This document shows, one piece after another, positions 7,403 through 14,466 of a stretch of DNA of 16,066 nt. Below the pieces are notes generated by a model. It was not told the origin of the DNA and searched no databases. It was given only the letters and a program-made list of their open reading frames with translations. Position 1 is the stretch's first letter. Every line of letters begins with the position of its first letter. The translations under genes and the position numbers were made by a program. The stretch is from Dehalococcoidia bacterium (GTDB lineage: Bacteria; Chloroflexota; Dehalococcoidia; SZUA-161): the NCBI GenBank assembly GCA_004376205.1, contig SOKG01000075.1, positions 1 through 16,066 on the forward strand, written 5' to 3'.

Positions 7403-8341
7403 GTGGGCAAAAGAAGCATCATCGTAGGTTCGCGTGGAAGCAAGCTGGCATTACTGCAGACCGAGCTGGTCGTGCAGCGATTGCGTGAGAGCTATCACGA
7501 CCTGGAATTCCATGTTAAGCGCATAAAGACAAGCGGTGATCGTGATCGCACAACATCCCTGGCCGAAATAGGAGGACAAGGGATATTCACAAAGGAACTG
7601 GAAGAGGCGTTGCTTTCTGGGGAGATAGATATGGCTGTGCACAGCCTGAAGGATATGCCCACCGAGCTTAGCTCGGAGTTCAAGTTGGCTGCTGTGGGAA
7701 TGAGGATTGATGCCAGAGATGCCTTCCTTTCCAGATCGGGAAAGCCCCTTTCCGAGCTACCAGAAGGAGCTTGCGTAGGGACTGGGAGTGAACGTCGAGC
7801 CGTTCAACTTAGAGTTTTCCGGCCCGACATTCAGATTCGCCCCTTGAGGGGCAATATAGACACCCGCCTGAGCAAGCTATACTCAGGCGAGTTGGAGGGT
7901 ATTATAGTGGCTGCTGCAGCTATGCTGCGAATGGGCTGGGAGGACAGAATAACGGAATATCTACCTATTGAGCTTTTCCTCCCTTCGGTGGGGCAAGGCG
8001 CCCTCGCTGTTGAGATAGGGGCTTTGGACCAAGAGCTGTCTGGCCTCCTGTCTGTGGTAAACGACGAGCCAACCTGGCAGAGCGTCCAAGCGGAACGAGC
8101 TTTCCTCAGCGCCCTTGGCGGCGGTTGCCGGGCCCCGATTGCAGCCCTAGGCACGGTAGCTGACAACAGTCTGCACTTGGAGGGAATGGTGGCTAGCAGC
8201 GACGGCAGCAGGACTCTACGGGCTGCTGAAGATGGGTCCCCTGCTGATCCTGAAAAGATAGGCAAGCTTCTGGCTGAGAAGCTTTTGTCTTTGGGCGCTC
8301 GAGAGTTTATCGCGAGAAAGGCAGATGAAGAGGATTGCTAA
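7403..8341 (+). CDS. hemC: Porphobilinogen deaminase (hydroxymethylbilane synthase)
   Basis: Polymerises four porphobilinogen units to the linear tetrapyrrole hydroxymethylbilane, using a covalently bound dipyrromethane cofactor. The 312-residue length is typical. VGSRGSKLALLQTE opens the protein, and AVHSLKDMPTEL contains catalytic D84. VGTGSERRAVQLR and IRPLRGNIDTRLSKL carry the substrate-binding arginines. ALGGGCRAPIAALG holds the cofactor-attachment cysteine C242. D84 and C242 fall at the same positions as in the E. coli enzyme. The only start in this frame after the preceding stop is the GTG at 7403, and no convincing ribosome site precedes it. The gene follows hemA by 23 bases and its end overlaps the next gene by 17 bases, a sign of tight coupling. 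Confidence 0.97.
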   Translation: MGKRSIIVGSRGSKLALLQTELVVQRLRESYHDLEFHVKRIKTSGDRDRTTSLAEIGGQGIFTKELEEALLSGEIDMAVHSLKDMPTELSSEFKLAAVGMRIDARDAFLSRSGKPLSELPEGACVGTGSERRAVQLRVFRPDIQIRPLRGNIDTRLSKLYSGELEGIIVAAAAMLRMGWEDRITEYLPIELFLPSVGQGALAVEIGALDQELSGLLSVVNDEPTWQSVQAERAFLSALGGGCRAPIAALGTVADNSLHLEGMVASSDGSRTLRAAEDGSPADPEKIGKLLAEKLLSLGAREFIARKADEEDC

Positions 8342-9860
8342 GGGAAAAGTCTGTCTGGTAGGCGCCGGTCCCGGCGATCCGCAGCTCATCACTGTGAAAG
8401 GGCTGAAGTGCATCGCCGAAGCCGATGTCATAGTGTACGACCGCCTGGTGAATGACCGATTACTCGAAGCAGCTCACCCTCAGGTGGAAAAGATATATGT
8501 TGGCAAGTCATCCTCTGGCCATATGATGAGCCAGGTAGAGATAAATGACCTGCTCGTCAGCAAAGCCAAAGAGGGAAAGGTAGTAGTGCGTCTCAAAGGC
8601 GGCGACCCGTTTGTCTTCGGGCGTGGCGGCGAGGAGGCTGAAGCCCTGGCGGCCCAGGGCATTCCCTTCGAGATAGTCCCCGGTGTCACGTCGGCAACGG
8701 CAGTTCCCGCCTATGCTGGAATACCTGTTACCCACCGTGGTCTTGCTTCATCTATGGCCATAGTCACTGGACACGAGGATTCTACAAAAGGAGAATCAAG
8801 CATCGCATGGGAAAAGCTTGCTACCTGCTCTGACACCTTGGTCTTTCTTATGGGCATGGAGCATCTTCCGCAAATAGTAGAGCAACTACTCGCAAATGGC
8901 AGGCCACCGACAACCCCAGTCGCATTAATTCGTGATGGTACTGGTCCTCGACAACAGACCATTGTTGCTACCCTGGCCAATATCGCAGCACAGGCGGCCG
9001 AGAACAACTTCACACCGCCAGCAGTGGTCGTAGTCGGAGACGTCGTTTCTCTGCGCGACAAGCTATGTTGGTTCGACAACCGGCCCATCTTCGGCAAGCG
9101 CGTATTGGTGACCAGATCCAGGCACCAGGCCAGCAAACTCAGCGAGCTACTAGCCCAGCAGGGTGCAGAACCCATTGAGATGCCCACCATTGCAATTGAG
9201 GCAATGCCCGACTACCAAGAGCTTGACACGGCTTTGGCTGGATTGTCCCACTACGCTTGGGTGATATTCACCAGTGTCAACGGTGTCGACGCCTTTTTGG
9301 GTCGTCTCCAAAAGCAGGCGTTGGATGCCAGAGCGCTAAGAGGCATAAAGATATGTGCCATAGGACCAGCAACTGCCAAGGCCTTGGCACAGCATGGTCT
9401 GGTAGCTGACTATGTGCCCAAGGAATATATCTCTGAGAGCATTATAGAAGGTTTTGCGGATAAGGATATACCGAGCAAGCGTATTCTTCTACCGCGTGCA
9501 GAAGAAGCCCGCCCCGAGCTTGTGGAAGGGCTCAAGCGCCTCGGAGCGCTGGTGGATGAGATATCCGTGTATAGGACTGTACAGCCCTCGGAAGCGCTTT
9601 CCCGAGGGAAGCAAATGCTCATAGGCGGCGAGATCGACATCACCACATTCACCAGCTCCTCTACGGTGCGCAACCTCATTTCTTTGCTAGCTAGAGACTG
9701 GCAATCTGTGAATAATACTACAGTGGCCTGCATTGGGCCGATAACGGCCGCCGCTGCTATTGATTCAGGGCTGACGGTGGATGTGGTGGCCAGAGAACAC
9801 ACAATCCCCGGTCTGGTGCAAGCTATCGTTGAACGATATGAACAGGTTGGGAAGGCCTGA
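8325..9860 (+). CDS. cobA-hemD: Fused uroporphyrinogen-III C-methyltransferase / uroporphyrinogen-III synthase (CobA-HemD)
   Basis: Bifunctional 511-residue protein. Residues about 8-250 are an SAM-dependent uroporphyrinogen-III methyltransferase making precorrin-2: VGAGPGDPQLIT (12-23), VYDRLV, VVRLKGGDPFVFGRGGEE (87-104), PGVTSATAVPAYAGIPVTHR and MGMEHL. Residues about 255-505 are uroporphyrinogen-III synthase, which cyclises hydroxymethylbilane with inversion of ring D: GKRVLVTRSRHQASKLSELL, WVIFTSVNGVDAF, ICAIGPATAKAL, ITTFTSSSTVRN and the final ACIGPITAAAA. The fusion makes the substrate in one domain and methylates it in the other, favouring flow to siroheme and cobalamin. Such fusions are known in Firmicutes, Chloroflexota and other anaerobes. 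The ATG at 8325 lies inside hemC (17-base overlap). The frame ends one base before the hemB ATG. Confidence 0.95.
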   Translation: MKRIAKGKVCLVGAGPGDPQLITVKGLKCIAEADVIVYDRLVNDRLLEAAHPQVEKIYVGKSSSGHMMSQVEINDLLVSKAKEGKVVVRLKGGDPFVFGRGGEEAEALAAQGIPFEIVPGVTSATAVPAYAGIPVTHRGLASSMAIVTGHEDSTKGESSIAWEKLATCSDTLVFLMGMEHLPQIVEQLLANGRPPTTPVALIRDGTGPRQQTIVATLANIAAQAAENNFTPPAVVVVGDVVSLRDKLCWFDNRPIFGKRVLVTRSRHQASKLSELLAQQGAEPIEMPTIAIEAMPDYQELDTALAGLSHYAWVIFTSVNGVDAFLGRLQKQALDARALRGIKICAIGPATAKALAQHGLVADYVPKEYISESIIEGFADKDIPSKRILLPRAEEARPELVEGLKRLGALVDEISVYRTVQPSEALSRGKQMLIGGEIDITTFTSSSTVRNLISLLARDWQSVNNTTVACIGPITAAAAIDSGLTVDVVAREHTIPGLVQAIVERYEQVGKA

Positions 9861-9861
9861 C

Positions 9862-10842
9862 ATGGCTCCTTTTCCTCAACTACGTCTGCGGCGTCTTCGC
9901 CGCACAGAGCCCCTGCGAAAGATGGTTCGCGAGACAAGGGTCAATATCGACGACCTGATCTATCCCCTCTTCGTCGTCCCCGGCCAACGTGTCAAGGAAG
10001 AGATCGCGTCAATGCCGGGCAATTTTCATCTGTCAGCCGATCAGCTATCTCAAGAAGCTGAAGAGATATTGAGATTGGGAATCCCGGCAATCATACTTTT
10101 TGGCCTGCCGGAAACTAAAGATGAGCTGGGGTCTGCTGCCTATGCCTCCGATGGTATCATTCAGAAGGCGGTGCGCGACATCAAGAGAGCAGCGCCCGAC
10201 CTCATAGTAATCACAGATGTCTGTTTATGCCAATATACAAGTCATGGACACTGCGGGGTAATAGATGATGATTACGTTAATAATGATAAGACGCTGGAGC
10301 TGATAGCTAGAACGGCGCTCTCCCACGCCGAAGCTGGTGCAGACATAGTAGCTCCCTCTGACATGATGGATGGGCGTGTTGCTGCAATCCGCGCTGCTTT
10401 AGATGACAGCGGGCTTCATAGCACCGTCATTATGGCCTATGCAGCGAAGTACGCCTCCGCCTTTTACGGGCCTTTTCGCGACGCGGCAGAATCCGCTCCA
10501 CAATTTGGAGACCGGCGCTCCTACCAAATGGATCCTGCAAATGTGCGCGAGGCCTTGAGAGAGGTGGAACTAGATATCGCCGAGGGAGCTGATATAGTGA
10601 TGGTAAAGCCCGCCCTCGCCTATCTCGATGTAATCAGAAAGGTGCGCGATGCCTTTAATCACCCGCTGGCTGCCTACAGCGTAAGTGGCGAGTTCTCGAT
10701 GATCAAGGCCGCAGCACGAAATGGTTGGTTGGATGAAAAACAAACAGCCTTGGAGGTCATTACCGCTATAAAGAGGGCTGGGGCTGATATGATCGTGACT
10801 TACTACGCCAAAGAGGCAGCTCACTGGCTAACGTCCGGTTGA
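9862..10842 (+). CDS. hemB: Porphobilinogen synthase (5-aminolevulinate dehydratase), zinc type
   Basis: Condenses two 5-aminolevulinate molecules to porphobilinogen. From the ATG at 9862 the protein has 326 residues, the normal length, and begins with the expected LRLRRLRRTEPLRKMVRET. DVCLCQYTSHGHCG supplies three cysteines (C121, C123, C131) for catalytic zinc, placing it in the zinc-dependent rather than the magnesium-only aspartate-rich class. The two Schiff-base lysines are K196 (AYAAKYASAFYGPFRDA) and K249 (VMVKPALAYLDVI). YQMDPANVREAL is also conserved. GGGAAGG-like purines lie just upstream. Upstream in-frame starts (ATG 9838 and beyond) would overlap the preceding gene and add atypical residues. 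The ATG is one base after the cobA-hemD stop. Confidence 0.97.
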   Translation: MAPFPQLRLRRLRRTEPLRKMVRETRVNIDDLIYPLFVVPGQRVKEEIASMPGNFHLSADQLSQEAEEILRLGIPAIILFGLPETKDELGSAAYASDGIIQKAVRDIKRAAPDLIVITDVCLCQYTSHGHCGVIDDDYVNNDKTLELIARTALSHAEAGADIVAPSDMMDGRVAAIRAALDDSGLHSTVIMAYAAKYASAFYGPFRDAAESAPQFGDRRSYQMDPANVREALREVELDIAEGADIVMVKPALAYLDVIRKVRDAFNHPLAAYSVSGEFSMIKAAARNGWLDEKQTALEVITAIKRAGADMIVTYYAKEAAHWLTSG

Positions 10843-10867
10843 TCAACCCGCCATTATTGTCTGGTAC

Positions 10868-10872
10868 GGAGG
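10868..10872 (+). promoter_or_regulatory. Shine-Dalgarno site that sets the hemL start
   Basis: GGAGG lies eight bases before a TTG at 10881 and fourteen before an in-frame ATG at 10887. The spacing favours TTG initiation for hemL and argues against the TTG at 10839 that overlaps the hemB stop. Confidence 0.6.
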
Positions 10873-10880
10873 ATATCGAC

Positions 10881-12173
10881 TTGGCAATGCCCCGGAAGCG
10901 GTCTGCAGAGCTTTTCGAGGAAGCACAGAGGTACCTGCCCGGAGGAGTGAATAGCCCGGTTAGAGCGTTCAAGGCGGTCAACGGGCAGCCGCTATTCATA
11001 AAACGGGCACAGGGGGCCAGGCTATACGACGAGGATGATAACGAATTCCTGGATTACGTTTGCTCCTGGGGCGCGATCATCCTTGGACATTCTCACCCAA
11101 AGGTTACCTCCGCTCTCAAGCAAGCGGTAGAAGGTGGCACCAGCTTTGGTGCCCCTACCGAGCGAGAAACCACCCTCGCCAAATTGATAACCTCGGCTGT
11201 GCCCTCCGTAGAGATGGTGCGCTTCGTCAACTCAGGCACCGAGGCCACGATGAGCGCACTGCGTCTGGCACGAGCATTCACTGGAAGAGACAAAATCATG
11301 AAGTTTGCCGGATGCTACCACGGCCACTTCGACGGACTGCTGGTAAGAGCGGGATCCGGCGTAACAACCCTGGGATTGCCCGACAGTCCAGGAGTGCCTG
11401 CATCGTACACTCAGAATACGCTGGTTGCCCCATATAACGACTTGAGGGCAGTGGAGCAGCTCTTCACCGCTTTTGGCAAGGACATAGCAGCCATTATTGT
11501 CGAGCCTGTAGCTGCCAATATGGGAGTGGTAGCACCGCGCTCTGGATTTCTTCAAGGCCTACGTGAGATCACCAGCAGCAGCGGTGCCCTTCTCATCTTT
11601 GACGAGGTGATAACCGGCTTTAGGGTGGCTTATGGCGGTGCTCAGGCCCTTTACGGGGGCACGCCAGACCTCACCTGTCTGGGCAAGATCATTGGCGGAG
11701 GCCTGCCGACAGGGGCATACGGTGGCAGGAGAGAATTAATGGAGCTGATTGCTCCTCTTGGTCCGGTATATCAAGCGGGGACTCTATCGGGCAATCCGCT
11801 GGCAATGGCAGCCGGCATAGAAACGCTAGAAATTCTGGGCCAGCCGGGAATCTATGAGCAGTTAGAAGAGAGGGCGAGTGCCTTAGAAAATGGGCTGACC
11901 CGTCTAGCTGCTGAATCAGGGGTAGCTGCGTTTACCTCCAGGGTAGGCTCCATCCTAACCCTGTTCTTTGCAAAGCAGGAGGTGACCGATTATGAGTCGG
12001 CTCTGTCTTCGGACACCAAATTGTATGGCCGTTTCTTCAATCACATGTTAGAACGTGGAATTTACCTCGCCCCGTCGCAGTTTGAAGCAGCCTTCGTCTC
12101 GCTGGCACACACCGAAGAAGACATTGACGCCACCCTCAGAGCGGCGGAAGAAGCCTTATCTCACATCTCTTGA
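10881..12173 (+). CDS. hemL: Glutamate-1-semialdehyde 2,1-aminomutase
   Basis: PLP/PMP enzyme of the class III aminotransferase fold that transposes the amino group of glutamate-1-semialdehyde to give 5-aminolevulinate, completing the C5 route begun by HemA. With the TTG start the protein has 430 residues, the family length. RYLPGGVNSPVRAFKAV opens the domain. VRFVNSGTEATMSALRLARA and YHGHFDG bind cofactor. LLIFDEVITGFRVA carries the PLP aspartate, and CLGKIIGGGLPTGAYGG holds Schiff-base K269. YQAGTLSGNPLAMAAG and the late AFVSLAHTEEDID are diagnostic for HemL against other class III enzymes. It is the last gene of the heme cluster; the gap after it contains hairpins that could stop transcription. 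An ATG two codons downstream is an alternative start. Confidence 0.97.
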   Translation: MAMPRKRSAELFEEAQRYLPGGVNSPVRAFKAVNGQPLFIKRAQGARLYDEDDNEFLDYVCSWGAIILGHSHPKVTSALKQAVEGGTSFGAPTERETTLAKLITSAVPSVEMVRFVNSGTEATMSALRLARAFTGRDKIMKFAGCYHGHFDGLLVRAGSGVTTLGLPDSPGVPASYTQNTLVAPYNDLRAVEQLFTAFGKDIAAIIVEPVAANMGVVAPRSGFLQGLREITSSSGALLIFDEVITGFRVAYGGAQALYGGTPDLTCLGKIIGGGLPTGAYGGRRELMELIAPLGPVYQAGTLSGNPLAMAAGIETLEILGQPGIYEQLEERASALENGLTRLAAESGVAAFTSRVGSILTLFFAKQEVTDYESALSSDTKLYGRFFNHMLERGIYLAPSQFEAAFVSLAHTEEDIDATLRAAEEALSHIS

Positions 12174-12180
12174 TAGAATG

Positions 12181-12228
12181 AAGCCCAATTGGCTTGACTA
12201 AGCCCAACCGAGATGATATAGTCGGCTT
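12181..12228 (+). repeat. Alternating short inverted repeats after hemL
   Basis: The pentamers AAGCC (12181-12185), GGCTT (12191-12195), AAGCC (12200-12204) and GGCTT (12224-12228) alternate directly after the hemL stop. The middle copies can pair with either neighbour, so several mutually exclusive 5-bp hairpins are possible. This may contribute to mRNA 3'-end formation; no function is demonstrated. Confidence 0.45.
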
Positions 12229-12231
12229 CAC

Positions 12232-12257
12232 CAGCGCCCGGCGCTGTTTATATAATT
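12232..12257 (+). terminator. Candidate intrinsic terminator of the heme cluster
   Basis: CAGCGC (12232-12237) and GCGCTG (12241-12246) form a perfect GC-rich 6-bp stem with a three-base loop. The stem is followed by the T/A-rich run TTTATATAATT. The tail is weaker than a classical U-run, so termination may be partial. Confidence 0.45.
12251..12256 (+). promoter_or_regulatory. Candidate -10 element for the flavin oxidoreductase gene
   Basis: A perfect TATAAT lies 42 bases before the ATG at 12299 and overlaps the tail of the candidate terminator. A TTCACC at 12227-12232 (four of six) is 18 bases upstream as a possible -35 element, partly inside the hairpin. The pairing with the -35 is weak. 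Confidence 0.35.
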
Positions 12258-12286
12258 GACTCGGATTCATATAAGTACTAGACAGT

Positions 12287-12294
12287 AAGGAGGT
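12287..12294 (+). promoter_or_regulatory. Strong Shine-Dalgarno site
   Basis: AAGGAGGT, a near-perfect anti-16S match, ends five bases before the ATG at 12299. It is the strongest ribosome site in the window, suggesting high translation of the oxidoreductase. Confidence 0.8.
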
Positions 12295-12298
12295 CTTA

Positions 12299-14290
12299 AT
12301 GAGTGCCCAGCAGTTCAGGTACCTGTTCACTCCGATACAGATTGGTCCATTCACCGTGAAGAACAGGATAATGGTCGCACCGCACAGCCCCCTGATGGGA
12401 AAGGACGGCTTGCCCGACGAGGAGTTTATCCATTACGAGATCGACAAGGCGAAGGGTGGGGCAGGATGGGTATCCATGTCCGTTGGATATACCGAGCCTC
12501 GTGATATAATTTTTCAGAAGCCTAATGCGGGCCATTACGACAGGCACAAGTGGCTGTGGAAGAAAGAGGTAATCCCCGGTTTAAAGAGGATTGCCGAAGC
12601 GGTTCACGAATACGGCTCCTTTTGTAGCTTCCAGGTTTACTCGGCAACCCTGGGGAACAAGCGCGGGCCATCAGGAGTCCCGTGCGGCGCCTATGGCGAT
12701 CAAATGTGGGAGCCGGTAACCAAAGACGATATAAAGCGATATCTGGAATACCACGCCATCTGTTGCCAGAATTTAATGGAAGCCGGCCTTGACGGTGTGG
12801 ACATTCACGACCACTCCGGGCTGCTAGCAGACATGCTCTCCGGCACCATCAACAAGCGCACCGATGAATATGGCGGCTCCCTGGAGAACCGTGTGAGGCT
12901 GACCATGGAGGTAATCGACCTCACGAGGAAGGTGATCGGGGAGGAAAAGACCATAGGCTACACCCTGACCGTCGATGACCTCCTGCCGGGCTCAATTGTG
13001 CCGGAGGAGGGAATACAGCTTGCTAAGTGGCTGGACGAAGATAAAAAGGTCGACTACATGATTTGCGGTATCGGCAGGGAAGTACAGTCAATGCATATGT
13101 ACTTCGGGCCAATGTATCTCCCCCCCGCTTGGCAGCTTGCCCATGTTGAGCAGGTCAAAGAGGTAGTGAAGAACATCCCCATAGTCGCAGTGGGCAGGTT
13201 CAACGACCCCCTGATAGCGGAGAGCGCCCTTGCTGAGGGCAAGGCCGACGTCGTGGCAATGGCCAGGCCCCTGATCGCAGACCCGGAGCTGCCCAACAAG
13301 GCTCGAGAGGGGAGGCTGGATGACATCCGCCCCTGCATGGGATGCAACCTCTGCATATCGTACATGTTTCAAGGCCAGCCTGTAAGGTGCCAAGCAAATC
13401 CCACCATGGGCATGGAGGAGTTTGGGTGGGGAATCGGAAGCATCAAGAGTGCACCTGCAAAGAAGAAGGTGGTGGTAATTGGAGGAGGCCCGGCGGGAAT
13501 GGAGGCCGCCAGAGTGGCGGCCCTTAAGGGTCACGACGTTACCCTCTATGAGAAAGCAGATGAACTGGGGGGACAGGCCCTGCTGGCAGAGAAGCTGCCG
13601 GGCAGGGAGGAGATGGGAGGTCTGATCAGGTGGCAGAAGATCCAGCTCCCACAGGCAGGCGTGAAGGTGGTTACCGGCACCGAAGTGACGGCGCAGATGG
13701 TTCTGGATATGAAGCCGGATGCGGTGGTGGTAGCGACAGGCAGCACCTGGATGCGCAACGGCTTTAATGGCGGCAGCTTCCTGGAGGTGCCAGGCTGGGA
13801 ACAGGATAACGTGGTCGCCGCTGATGAAGTGGTCAGCGGAACGGCAAAGATCGGGAAGAAAGCTCTTGTCTGGGATAGTAGAGGAGACGTTATAGCCAGC
13901 GGCATCGCGGAAATGCTGGCAGACAAGGGCTGCCAGGTAGAGCTGGCAACGCCCTTCCCCAATGTAGGTGCCCTAAACCTGTTAATCGACTGTACTTACC
14001 TGCACATAATGCCCAGACTCCTTAACAAGGGGGTTGTGGTCAGTCCCGAGACATTCTGCGTCATGGTAGTGGACAAGACGGTCACGGTGCTCAACATCCA
14101 TACCATGGCGATGCGGGAGATCACAGATGTGGACACAGTGGTACTGGTAACCGGGAAGACACCAAATGACGACCTCTACAATGAGCTTGAAGGCAAGGTC
14201 AAGGAGCTTTACAAAGTAGGCGAGGCCCGAAACCCCCACAATATGGGTACTGCCAATCGCGATGGCCACTTTGTAGGCAGACTTCTGTAA
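12299..14290 (+). CDS. Old Yellow Enzyme family flavin/[4Fe-4S] oxidoreductase, trimethylamine dehydrogenase-like
   Basis: A 663-residue flavoprotein; substrate unknown. Residues about 8-340 form the FMN TIM barrel: LFTPIQIGPFTVKNRIMVAP, DGVDIHDHSGLLADMLSG (165-182), NKRTDEYGGSLENRVRL, VAVGRFNDP and AMARPLIADPELPNKAREG. CMGCNLC plus C364 (C346, C349, C352, C364) bind a [4Fe-4S] cluster. From 388 a Rossmann domain starts VVVIGGGPAGMEAARVAALK. A second nucleotide domain (about 519-550, KKALVWDSRGDVIASGIAEM) lacks a GxGxxG motif, as in trimethylamine dehydrogenase, where this site holds ADP rather than working with NAD(P)H. Relatives include 2,4-dienoyl-CoA reductase, BaiCD-type enoate reductases and methylamine dehydrogenases. 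The usual active-site HGAH is HDHS here. etfA and etfB lie downstream, suggesting ETF as electron partner. The family is certain; the exact reaction is not. Confidence 0.87.
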   Translation: MSAQQFRYLFTPIQIGPFTVKNRIMVAPHSPLMGKDGLPDEEFIHYEIDKAKGGAGWVSMSVGYTEPRDIIFQKPNAGHYDRHKWLWKKEVIPGLKRIAEAVHEYGSFCSFQVYSATLGNKRGPSGVPCGAYGDQMWEPVTKDDIKRYLEYHAICCQNLMEAGLDGVDIHDHSGLLADMLSGTINKRTDEYGGSLENRVRLTMEVIDLTRKVIGEEKTIGYTLTVDDLLPGSIVPEEGIQLAKWLDEDKKVDYMICGIGREVQSMHMYFGPMYLPPAWQLAHVEQVKEVVKNIPIVAVGRFNDPLIAESALAEGKADVVAMARPLIADPELPNKAREGRLDDIRPCMGCNLCISYMFQGQPVRCQANPTMGMEEFGWGIGSIKSAPAKKKVVVIGGGPAGMEAARVAALKGHDVTLYEKADELGGQALLAEKLPGREEMGGLIRWQKIQLPQAGVKVVTGTEVTAQMVLDMKPDAVVVATGSTWMRNGFNGGSFLEVPGWEQDNVVAADEVVSGTAKIGKKALVWDSRGDVIASGIAEMLADKGCQVELATPFPNVGALNLLIDCTYLHIMPRLLNKGVVVSPETFCVMVVDKTVTVLNIHTMAMREITDVDTVVLVTGKTPNDDLYNELEGKVKELYKVGEARNPHNMGTANRDGHFVGRLL

Positions 14291-14309
14291 GACGGAATAC
14301 ACGGGTCGC

Positions 14310-14390
14310 TGACAGGGACAGTCTTGAATAACAGTCGCTATTGTTGCACAATTGAGATGGTGCTAGTTGTTCAAGTAGCTGTCCCTGTCA
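14310..14390. repeat. 81-base imperfect palindrome with 12-base perfect ends (REP/MITE-like)
   Basis: TGACAGGGACAG (14310-14321) is exactly reverse-complementary to CTGTCCCTGTCA (14379-14390). After a small bulge the pairing resumes through CTTGAA (14323-14328) with TTCAAG (14371-14376). The centre has its own hairpin, ATTGT-TGC-ACAAT (14340-14352). The element lies between the oxidoreductase and etfA and encodes nothing. GGGACAG-type ends are typical of REP/REPIN or MITE elements, but no second copy or transposase is in the window and no target duplication is evident. It could also slow or stop transcription. Confidence 0.7.
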
Positions 14391-14414
14391 TATTATCGAG
14401 GGGGAGAATTGCCC

Positions 14415-14462
14415 ATAGCCGCCAACTCCCCAGCGGCGGGATACCGTTGTCAATACGGCTAT
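14415..14462 (+). repeat. Competing inverted repeats in the etfA leader
   Basis: ATAGCCG (14415-14421) is complementary to CGGCTAT (14456-14462), which ends four bases before the etfA ATG. GCCGC (14418-14422) can instead pair with GCGGC (14433-14437), and CCGT (14444-14447) with ACGG (14455-14458). The pairings exclude one another, and no Shine-Dalgarno sequence is apparent. A regulatory role is only a possibility. Confidence 0.35.
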
Positions 14463-14466
14463 AGAC

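Noticed and set aside
9781..9861. A longer hemB beginning inside cobA-hemD
   Set aside because: The family N terminus starts at the ATG at 9862, one base after the preceding stop; the upstream residues are atypical.
13088..13534. Minus-strand open frames over the Fe-S region of the oxidoreductase
   Set aside because: They are shadows of a gene with intact flavin and Fe-S motifs and have no family signature or ribosome site.
14310..14390. Classical rho-independent terminator
   Set aside because: The stem is long and its loop is large, and it is followed by TATTATCGAG rather than a T-run, so a repeat element is the better description.
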